Shown: positions 57,309 through 64,000 of the stretch, piece after piece | How the letters are laid out: each line of letters starts with the position of its first letter | Position numbering within the stretch: position 1 is the first letter of the stretch | Assembly (NCBI GenBank): GCA_001801685.1 | Contig: MGYJ01000061.1 | Coordinates: 166,884-230,883 of the forward strand | DNA: 64,000 nt | Direction: 5' to 3' | Source: Gammaproteobacteria bacterium RIFCSPHIGHO2_12_FULL_63_22 | GTDB taxonomy: Bacteria; Pseudomonadota; Gammaproteobacteria; Xanthomonadales; Xanthomonadaceae | Notes under the pieces: model-generated | Told to the model about the DNA's origin: nothing | The model's input: the letters and a program-made list of their open reading frames with translations, nothing else | Databases searched by the model: none | Position numbers and translations under genes: made by a program

Positions 57309-60089
57309 ATGCGCATCCTGGACCGTTCCGTTTACGTAGGCCCCTCCCTTTACGCGCACTTCCCGGTCATCCGGCTTGAACTAGACCTGGGCGAGCTCGA
57401 GAACTGGCCCTCGGCCAAGCTCGGCGATGCCTTCATCGATGGCTTGCTGCAAGCGCTGCCAGGGCTGGCCGAACACGGTTGTTCCTACGGCGAGCCGGGT
57501 GGTTTCGTGCGCAGGCTGCGGGAGGATGAAGGCACCTGGCTGGGCCACGTGCTGGAACACGTCGCGATCGAATTGCAGAACGTGGCGGGTGAACAGGTGA
57601 CCTTTGGCAAGACCCGCGGCGCCGGCAAGCCGGGTGTCTACACGGTCGTGTATGAATACGCACAGCGCGAAGAGGGCATCGAGGCAGGCGAGCTTGCGAT
57701 GCGCCTGCTGACCTCCCTGTTGCCGAAGGAGTTGCAGACCAACGGCCTCCTTCCCGCCGACTGGGACTGGCCGACCGCGCGCGACGAATTCATCCGCTAC
57801 GCGCAACGCCGCGCGCTGGGCCCGTCCACCGCCTCGCTGGTGCACGCGGCTGAAGAACGCAACATTCCCTGGCTGCGACTGAACTCGCAGTCACTGGTGC
57901 AGCTCGGTTATGGCAAGTACCAGCAGCGCATCCAGGCGACGATTACCGGCAAGACTTCGCATATCGCGGTGGAACTGGCCAGCGACAAGGAAGAGACCAA
58001 CAAGATCCTCGCCTCGCTGGGCCTGCCCGTGCCGCGCCAGGAACTGGTGCAAACGGAGGACCAGGCCAAGCGCTCCGCGCGCCGCATCGGCTATCCGGTC
58101 GTCACCAAGCCCTACAACGGCAACCACGGTCGTGGCATCTCGATCCGCCTGACCAACGACGATGAAGTGGTTGCCGGTTTCCGCGCCGCCCGTGAACATT
58201 CGCGATCCGTGATCGTCGAGACCTTCGTTACCGGCGACGACCATCGCCTGCTGGTGGTGAATGGCGAATTGGTTGCCGCCACGCGGCGTACGCCCGGCCA
58301 CGTCGTCGGTGACGGCGTGCACACGGTCGCGCAGCTGGTTGAAGTAGTGAACCAGGATCCACGCCGCGGCGTCGGCCACGAAAAAGTGCTGACCCGCCTC
58401 GAACTCGATGCCCAGGCTGAAATGATGTTGGGCCGCGTCGGCTACGACCGCGATTCCGTGCCGAAACCCGATGAGGTCGTGTACCTGCGATCCACTGCGA
58501 ATCTTTCCACGGGCGGCACCGCGACCGACGTCACCGACATCATCCATCCAGACAACCGCGACATGGCCGTGCGCGCGATCAAGGCGATCGGGCTGGACGT
58601 GGGCGGCGTCGACTTCCTCAGCGACAATATCGCCGAAAGCTACCAGACCCACGGCGGCGGCATCTGCGAGGTGAATGCCGCGCCCGGCTTCCGCATGCAC
58701 GTGGCGCCCAGCGAAGGCACGCCACGCGACGTGGCCGGCCCGGTGATCGACATGCTGTTTCCGCCAGGCTCGCCGGCGCGCGTACCGATCGCCGCGGTCA
58801 CCGGCACCAATGGCAAGACGACGACCGCGCGCATGCTCGCGCATATCACCAAGATGGCGGGCTTCACGCCCGGCCTGACCACCACCGATGGCGTCTATAT
58901 CGACGGCCAGCGCACGGTGGAAGGCGACATGACCGGCCCGATGGCCACGCGCATGGTGCTGGCCGACCCGCAGATCGACATGGCGATCCTGGAAACCGCA
59001 CGCGGCGGCTTGTTGCGCGCCGGCATGGGCGTGCCCTTCGTCAACGTGGGCGCGGTGCTGAACATCGCCGCCGACCACCTGGGCATGAAGGGCATCGACA
59101 CGCTGGAGCAATTGGCGGAAGTGAAGCGGATTATCGTCGAGGTCGCGCGCGATTGCGCAGTGCTCAACGCCGATGACCCGCTGGTGCTGAAGATGGCGGC
59201 CTACACCGACGCCAAGACCATTTGCTACGTCACCATGAATCCGCAGCACGCGCTGGTGCGCGAGCACATCCGAGCCGGCGGCCGCGCTTGCGCGCTGGAA
59301 GCGGGCATCAACGGCCAGATGATCACGCTGTACGACAAGGGCAGCCATATCCCGCTGCTGTGGACGCACCTGGTGCCGGCGACGCTGGAGGGCCGTGCCC
59401 TGCACAACGTGCAGAACGCGATGTTCGCCACCGCGATGGCATTCTCGATGGGCATCAAGCTCGATGCCATCCGCCAGGGCCTGCGTACCTTCGGCAGCAC
59501 CTTCTTCCAGGCCCCGGGCCGCATGAACGTGTTCGACGAGCATCCCTTCAAGGTGATCTTCGACTACGGCCACAATGCGCACGCGGTGGGCGTGATGGCC
59601 GACCTCGCGCAGCGGCTGGACGTGCAGGGCCGCCGCATCATCGTGATGGCGGGCCCAGGCGATCGCCGTGACGAGGACATCCGCGCGATCGCCGAGGCCG
59701 TGGCCGGCCGCTTCGATCATTACATCTGTCGCCGCGACGACGGCCTGCGCGGCCGCGATGGCGACGAAGTGCCGCTGATCCTGGCGCGCACGCTGAAGGC
59801 GCAAGGCGTGGACGATGCCAACATCAGCATCATCCCCGACGAGCAGGAAGCCATCGATGCCGCCTTGCGCATGGGCCAGCCCGGCGACCTGGTGCTGATT
59901 TTTGCGGATGCATTGACGCGATCCTGGAAGCAGGTGATCAAGTTCCGCGCCGAGGGCGCTGCGCCGCTTCGCAAGGCTGAAGCGACCGTGCCGGCGACGG
60001 TGATGAGTGCGGATGAGCCGGTGACCGAAATCGAAGGCCTGGTGCGCGATGAACGCGGCGTGCGCCTGGGTCGCGAGGAGGACGACTGA
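57309..60089 (+). CDS. cphA: Cyanophycin synthetase
   Basis: 926 residues (family about 870-930). The N-terminal domain (1-160) is followed by an ATP-grasp domain (about 215-475; NGNHGRGISI, EVNAAPGFRMH) adding Asp. A Mur-ligase domain with P-loop TGTNGKTTTARML (near 496-508) adds Arg. It makes the Asp-Arg storage polymer from Asp, Arg and ATP. The tail is acidic (GREEDD), and its 3' end carries the ribosome site of the next gene (AGGAGG, 60076-60081). Confidence 0.95.
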   Translation: MRILDRSVYVGPSLYAHFPVIRLELDLGELENWPSAKLGDAFIDGLLQALPGLAEHGCSYGEPGGFVRRLREDEGTWLGHVLEHVAIELQNVAGEQVTFGKTRGAGKPGVYTVVYEYAQREEGIEAGELAMRLLTSLLPKELQTNGLLPADWDWPTARDEFIRYAQRRALGPSTASLVHAAEERNIPWLRLNSQSLVQLGYGKYQQRIQATITGKTSHIAVELASDKEETNKILASLGLPVPRQELVQTEDQAKRSARRIGYPVVTKPYNGNHGRGISIRLTNDDEVVAGFRAAREHSRSVIVETFVTGDDHRLLVVNGELVAATRRTPGHVVGDGVHTVAQLVEVVNQDPRRGVGHEKVLTRLELDAQAEMMLGRVGYDRDSVPKPDEVVYLRSTANLSTGGTATDVTDIIHPDNRDMAVRAIKAIGLDVGGVDFLSDNIAESYQTHGGGICEVNAAPGFRMHVAPSEGTPRDVAGPVIDMLFPPGSPARVPIAAVTGTNGKTTTARMLAHITKMAGFTPGLTTTDGVYIDGQRTVEGDMTGPMATRMVLADPQIDMAILETARGGLLRAGMGVPFVNVGAVLNIAADHLGMKGIDTLEQLAEVKRIIVEVARDCAVLNADDPLVLKMAAYTDAKTICYVTMNPQHALVREHIRAGGRACALEAGINGQMITLYDKGSHIPLLWTHLVPATLEGRALHNVQNAMFATAMAFSMGIKLDAIRQGLRTFGSTFFQAPGRMNVFDEHPFKVIFDYGHNAHAVGVMADLAQRLDVQGRRIIVMAGPGDRRDEDIRAIAEAVAGRFDHYICRRDDGLRGRDGDEVPLILARTLKAQGVDDANISIIPDEQEAIDAALRMGQPGDLVLIFADALTRSWKQVIKFRAEGAAPLRKAEATVPATVMSADEPVTEIEGLVRDERGVRLGREEDD

Positions 60090-61834
60090 GCGAGTCCGCG
60101 CCCGGCTATTTCGACAGCTCCAGGCGCCTGACCGGACCCAACCTGTATTTCCACGACTGCGCGGCGATAGCCGACGTACTCGCGGCCGACGACGCACAAG
60201 TCGCCGATTGGGAATCGCGGGTGCGTCGCATGGTGGCAGCGCTGGAGTGGCCGGAACCTGCGATTTCGATCGACCGCCATGCCGGCGGGGCCTCGCTGGC
60301 GTTCACCGCGCCACTCGACCAGTTGTTGTCGGCTACCGAAGTCAACGAGTGGGCCTGGCAAGGTGCGGCCGTGGCGGTGCAGGCATTGCCGCTGCCACAG
60401 GCGCCGGGCTATCCCACCACCTGGGATTTTGATTCGGCATTGGAAACGATTCGTTGCTTCGCCGCGGCGGAATCCAACCAGAAAGCAATGATGTTGCTGG
60501 CGATTGCCTCGCAACACGGTCTGCCTGCCTTCTACGACGATGATTCCATTTCCGTTGGCGCGGGGCAGGGTAGTCGCACCTGGCCGCTCACCGAATTGCC
60601 AGCGAACCTGGCCGATGTCGACTGGACCGGGCTGCACGATATTCCAACGGTGCTCGTCACCGGATCCAACGGGAAGACCACCACAGTGCGCCTGTTGGCG
60701 GCGATGTTCGGTGCGGCCGGAAAACCTGCCGGCTTCAATTGCACCGATGGCGTCTTCATCGACGGCGAACAGGTGGAGACCGGTGACTTTTCCGGCCCGT
60801 CCGGCGCGCGCCAGGTATTGCGCGACACGCGCGTGCAGGCGGCGGTCCTTGAAACCGCGCGCGGCGGCATCCTGCGCCGCGGCCTGGCGGTGAACCACGC
60901 CAACGCCGGCATCGTCACCAATATCAGTCCTGATCATTTCGGCGAGTACGGCGTGCATGACCTCGCGCGCCTGGCCGATGCCAAGCTCGTGCTCGCACGC
61001 GCCATCGGCGCCGATGGCGTGCTGGTGCTGAATGCCGACGACGCCTTGCTGGTGGAGAAATCCGCCAACCTGGCCTGTCCGCTGGCCTGGTTCTCGCTGG
61101 ACCATATGAATCCCCGCTTGCAGATGGTTCGCGCGGCGGGCGGCATGAGCTGCGGTGTCGCGGACGGTGAGCTCCTGCTGCATGTGGACGGATTGGCCCA
61201 CCGCCTTGGAGCCGTTGCACGGATGCCGCTGACCATCGCAGGTTCCGCGCGCTACAACATCGCCAATCTCGCCGGCGCCGCCCTCGTCGCCGCCGCACTG
61301 GGCATCGCGGCGGATGTCATCGCGAGGGTTCTGTCCGAGTTCGGCAGCCATCGCCTGGACAACCCCGGTCGGCTGGAACGCTGGCAGATCGGCGGCGCGG
61401 ACGTGCTGCTCGATTACGCGCACAACCCGGACGGCCTGCGCGGACTGCTGGCCGTTGCCGAAGAAATCCGCACCCGCTCTGGCGGCCGCCTGGGACTGCT
61501 GCTCGGCCAGGCCGGCAATCGCGACGACAAGGCCATTCGCGAATTGGCGTGCACGGCCGCGGCAGCCAGGCCGGAGTGGGTTGTGCTGAAGGACATGGCT
61601 GGCTACATGCGCGGCAGGGACAGCGGCGCCGTGCCGGCCGTGCTGCGTGACGAATTGCTGCGCCAAGGCGTGGCCGAAGCCAGCGTGCATACCATCCTGG
61701 TCGAGGTCGATGCCGCCGTGGCGCTGCTGGAATGGGCGCGTCCTGGCGACGTGCTCGTGTTGCCCGTGCACAACCTGGACGCACGAGCCGAGCTCGTGTC
61801 GTTGCTCGATGCCAGGAGCGCCTTGGCGTCCTGA
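60086..61834 (+). CDS. Second Mur-ligase-type cyanophycin synthetase-like protein, CTG start
   Basis: 582 residues if begun at CTG 60086, which overlaps the cphA stop as CTGA and has AGGAGG 4 bases upstream. The upstream codons encode SRRLTGPNLYF, a motif I expect in this CphA-partner family, so the first ATG/GTG-type start at 60221 would cut off a conserved N-terminus. The Mur-ligase P-loop VTGSNGKTTT is near residue 190; no ATP-grasp domain is present. It may extend or repair cyanophycin with cphA. Function inferred. Confidence 0.85.
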   Translation: MSESAPGYFDSSRRLTGPNLYFHDCAAIADVLAADDAQVADWESRVRRMVAALEWPEPAISIDRHAGGASLAFTAPLDQLLSATEVNEWAWQGAAVAVQALPLPQAPGYPTTWDFDSALETIRCFAAAESNQKAMMLLAIASQHGLPAFYDDDSISVGAGQGSRTWPLTELPANLADVDWTGLHDIPTVLVTGSNGKTTTVRLLAAMFGAAGKPAGFNCTDGVFIDGEQVETGDFSGPSGARQVLRDTRVQAAVLETARGGILRRGLAVNHANAGIVTNISPDHFGEYGVHDLARLADAKLVLARAIGADGVLVLNADDALLVEKSANLACPLAWFSLDHMNPRLQMVRAAGGMSCGVADGELLLHVDGLAHRLGAVARMPLTIAGSARYNIANLAGAALVAAALGIAADVIARVLSEFGSHRLDNPGRLERWQIGGADVLLDYAHNPDGLRGLLAVAEEIRTRSGGRLGLLLGQAGNRDDKAIRELACTAAAARPEWVVLKDMAGYMRGRDSGAVPAVLRDELLRQGVAEASVHTILVEVDAAVALLEWARPGDVLVLPVHNLDARAELVSLLDARSALAS

Positions 61835-61899
61835 TCGTGCTGGCAGCGTCGCGCGGTGGGCGGTGCTATCGTTTCTGCACTTCCGCCCTGGCCACCACC

Positions 61900-63762
61900 A
61901 TGTTCCGACCGACGATGCTCGCCTTCCTCGTAGCCGGACTGCTGTCCGGCTGTTCCACATCGCCCGCGCCCATCGAGCTTGCTGCGCCGGCCCCGGCTCC
62001 GGTCTCGATCGCCCGGCTCGAAGCCGATATCACTCGCGGCTATTTTTCGCTGCTTCCGGAAATGGCGACCTACTACGGGGTTCCCGATGCGATTGCGGGA
62101 GGCGGCCTCCACGGCCGGCTGACGAAGCGAGGCGTGTCCGACGAGGTGAACAAGCGCGAAGCCCTGCGGATACTGCTGTCGCGACTCGGTGCCTTCGATG
62201 TCGCTTCCGCCAGCGACCGTGACCAGAACCTGCATGCCCTGCTCACGACCCAGCTACGCAGCGCCCTGGCTCCGGCGAACGTGGTCGAATACGGCGTGGC
62301 CTTGAGTGACTGGGGCATGTGGTACGTGCCCTATCCGGTTACCCAGCTGTCAGGTCCGCAGGACGCGGTGCCGAAACTGCTGGAAAGCCAGCACACGGTT
62401 CGCAGCGCGGCCGACGCCGAGAATTATCTTTCCAGGCTGGCCGCCTATGGCGCGACCGTGGACGACGCGATCGGCAAGATCGAACACGATCGGAAGCTCG
62501 GCGTGGTTCCGCCGGATTTCATCATAGGCAAAGCCCTGGCCACCCTGCGTGGCCACGACACGCCGGACGCGGCCGGGCACCCGCTGGTGTCTTCCTTCCG
62601 CGAGAAGCTCCGCGGCGCCGACATCGCAACATCCGATGCACTGGTCCAGCGCGCGCGTGTGCTGGTAGCCGATGTCGTGCTGCCGGCCAACAGGCGACTG
62701 GCCGCGAAATTGGAAACGCTGCGCGCCGAGGCCGTGCACGACGCCGGCATCTGGCGTTTGCCGAAGGGGCCTGAGCTTTACCAGGCGATGATCCTGCACA
62801 TGACCGACACCACGATGTCGCCGCAGCAGATCCATGACCTTGGCCTGGCGGAGGTCGCGCGGATCACGTCGGAAATGGATGCGTTGCTCAAGGCGCAAGG
62901 GCATGCCAGCGGCAGCGTGGGCGACCGGATGACGGCACTGAGCAAGCAGTCGCGATTCGCCTATTCCAACGATGCAGCCGGGAAGCAGCGGCTGCTCCAC
63001 GACCTCAATGGGCATTTGGCGGAAATCGCCCCGCTGTTGCCCCGATGGTTTGGCAAGCTTCCCGCCCAGCAGGTGGAAGTGCGGGCGATTCCGCCGCAAG
63101 CCGAGAAGAGTTCCAGCGGCGGCTACTACGACGCCCCCGCGCTTGACGGTTCACGGCCCGGCATCTACTGGATCAACCTGCGCGACACGGCGATCTGGCC
63201 GTCCTACAAGCTCAAGACGCTCACCTACCACGAAGGCAATCCGGGCCATCACCTGCAGACTGCCATCGGCATGGGCCTGGATGCACCGATCATCGCCAGC
63301 GCGCTGTACTCGAATGCCTTCGGCGAGGGATGGGGGTTGTACTCGGAGTCGCTTGCCCACGAGATGGGCCTGTACCGGAATGATCCGTACGGCGACCTCG
63401 GCCGACTGCAGGATGAATTGCATCGCGCGGTACGCCTGGTCGTGGACACCGGCATGCATGGACTGCGCTGGAGCCGGGAACAGGCGATCAGCTATGTCGT
63501 CGACACCGAAGGCGGGCATCCAGCCGAGGCCGAAGCGGAGGTCGAGCGTTATGCGGTGTGGCCCGGGCAGGCGCTCGGCTACAAGGTCGGCATGCTGGAG
63601 ATCCAGCGCCTGCGCGCAGTTGCTGAAAAAGCGCTGGGCGAGCGCTTCGACGTCCGCGGTTTCCACGACGAAGTGCTGAAGGATGGTGGCGTGCCGCTGC
63701 AGGTCCTGCAGGTAAAGGTGCAGCGCTGGGTCGATCGCCAGCAGGAGTCCGCTTCGCGCTGA
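61900..63762 (+). CDS. DUF885 family lipoprotein (putative metallopeptidase)
   Basis: 620-residue predicted lipoprotein: ATG 61900, signal MLAFLVAGLLSGC (lipobox LSGC). The DUF885 fold has zincin-like residues in TYHEGNPGHHLQ (HExxxHH) and FGEGWGLYSESLAHEMG. The family is related to M32-like carboxypeptidases, so a periplasmic peptidase is likely; substrate unknown. Frame upstream of 61900 overlaps the ligase gene and is not used. It may be unrelated to cyanophycin. Confidence 0.9.
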   Translation: MFRPTMLAFLVAGLLSGCSTSPAPIELAAPAPAPVSIARLEADITRGYFSLLPEMATYYGVPDAIAGGGLHGRLTKRGVSDEVNKREALRILLSRLGAFDVASASDRDQNLHALLTTQLRSALAPANVVEYGVALSDWGMWYVPYPVTQLSGPQDAVPKLLESQHTVRSAADAENYLSRLAAYGATVDDAIGKIEHDRKLGVVPPDFIIGKALATLRGHDTPDAAGHPLVSSFREKLRGADIATSDALVQRARVLVADVVLPANRRLAAKLETLRAEAVHDAGIWRLPKGPELYQAMILHMTDTTMSPQQIHDLGLAEVARITSEMDALLKAQGHASGSVGDRMTALSKQSRFAYSNDAAGKQRLLHDLNGHLAEIAPLLPRWFGKLPAQQVEVRAIPPQAEKSSSGGYYDAPALDGSRPGIYWINLRDTAIWPSYKLKTLTYHEGNPGHHLQTAIGMGLDAPIIASALYSNAFGEGWGLYSESLAHEMGLYRNDPYGDLGRLQDELHRAVRLVVDTGMHGLRWSREQAISYVVDTEGGHPAEAEAEVERYAVWPGQALGYKVGMLEIQRLRAVAEKALGERFDVRGFHDEVLKDGGVPLQVLQVKVQRWVDRQQESASR

Positions 63763-63763
63763 A

Positions 63764-64000
63764 TCAGCCGACCGGCTTGAACATCGTGATATTGGTGGAT
63801 TCGTAGCCGAGTGATTCGTACAAGGCGCGCGCGCCGGTGTTGTGGCCGAATACGTGCAGGGCGATTCCCGACAGCCCCATTTCCCGTACCTTGTCCTCCA
63901 ACGCACGGAATGCACGCTTGGCGTGGCCCTGGCGTTGGAACTGCGGCTGGATGACGATTTCGTACACGTAGGCGATTCGGTCGGCGGCGCGCTGGCGGAT
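63764..64000 (-). CDS. GNAT family N-acetyltransferase, C-terminal part
   Basis: Truncated by the window end (5' part missing). The visible 78 residues show the acetyl-CoA binding motif region IQPQFQRQGHAKRAFRALEDKV and the end HNTGARALYESLGYESTNITMFK of a GNAT fold. The frame is open through 64000. It converges with the DUF885 gene one base away. Substrate unknown. Confidence 0.85.
   Translation of the reverse strand: MRQRAADRIAYVYEIVIQPQFQRQGHAKRAFRALEDKVREMGLSGIALHVFGHNTGARALYESLGYESTNITMFKPVG

Noticed and set aside
60221..60232. GTG 60221 as the start of the second cyanophycin ligase
   Set aside because: It would drop the SRRLTGPNLYF region and leave a 131-bp gap without a ribosome site, while AGGAGG lies before CTG 60086.
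57891..61960. Long minus-strand frames opposite cphA and the second ligase
   Set aside because: Both overlap well-recognised enzymes over their whole length and read as His/Gln/Arg/Val-rich shadows.

Overview
The window is dense, GC-rich, chromosomal DNA from a gammaproteobacterium. Gene content and protein sequence style point to the Xanthomonadaceae/Lysobacteraceae (Lysobacter, Luteimonas, Arenimonas and relatives). Pointers are the NdvB-type cyclic glucan synthase, the kynurenine-pathway cluster, the cyanophycin genes, the FimT-PilW-PilX-PilV minor pilins and the REP-like hairpin. This placement is inferred from sequence alone. No phage, transposase, CRISPR array or rRNA operon was seen. 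Most long antisense reading frames are GC-driven shadows.

Layout. (1) 1-8.7 kb: one giant cyclic beta-1,2-glucan synthase. (2) 8.7-14.2 kb: ydcSTUV-patD, a polyamine-type ABC importer with gamma-aminobutyraldehyde dehydrogenase, then a small NTF2-like lipoprotein. (3) 28.0 down to 14.8 kb, minus strand: fifteen genes with no gap above 19 bp. They are asnS, a membrane protein, an acidic protein, an SDR, a PilZ protein, an aldehyde dehydrogenase, carbonic anhydrase, a RidA-family protein, 3-hydroxyanthranilate dioxygenase, ACMS decarboxylase, kynureninase, kynurenine monooxygenase, exonuclease I, a DUF2461 protein and an MFS transporter. The core would take kynurenine through 3-hydroxyanthranilate to 2-aminomuconate; tryptophan dioxygenase and the last steps are not here. 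(4) 28.1-33.1 kb, plus strand: an IscA-like protein behind a palindromic operator, rpsF-rpsR-rplI, a 650-bp repeat-bearing gap, dnaB (DnaA box upstream) and alr. (5) 38.7 down to 33.1 kb, minus strand: VWA lipoprotein, ECF sigma factor, anti-sigma-like membrane protein, YigZ and an MsbA-like exporter, with xseA upstream. (6) 46.0 down to 40.1 kb: a four-gene minor pilin cluster with very large PilX and PilV. (7) 46.2-49.9 kb: a PilZ-like unknown, ispG and a PAP2 phosphatase. (8) 54.8 down to 49.9 kb: ALDH7-type dehydrogenase, DUF4190 protein, pyrD, murB and an EamA transporter, then tRNA-Arg(CCU) with encoded CCA. (9) 55.0-64.0 kb: a DUF1993 protein, trhO, cyanophycinase, cyanophycin synthetase, a second Mur-ligase-type partner that appears to start at CTG, a DUF885 lipoprotein and a truncated GNAT acetyltransferase.

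The most interesting signals are these. A peptide (IDVxSVESTT..TAEQxGKV) is shared by the VWA lipoprotein and the anti-sigma-like protein, and resembles the plug start of xanthomonad TonB-dependent receptors. The second cyanophycin ligase has a probable CTG start. Two 136/137-bp elements between rplI and dnaB fold as three-way junctions with unrelated but self-complementary outer arms. A 19-bp palindrome with a half-site 30 bp away lies upstream of the IscA-like gene. PilZ and carbonic anhydrase genes are embedded in the kynurenine operon, and the oversized PilV carries a Cys/His cluster.
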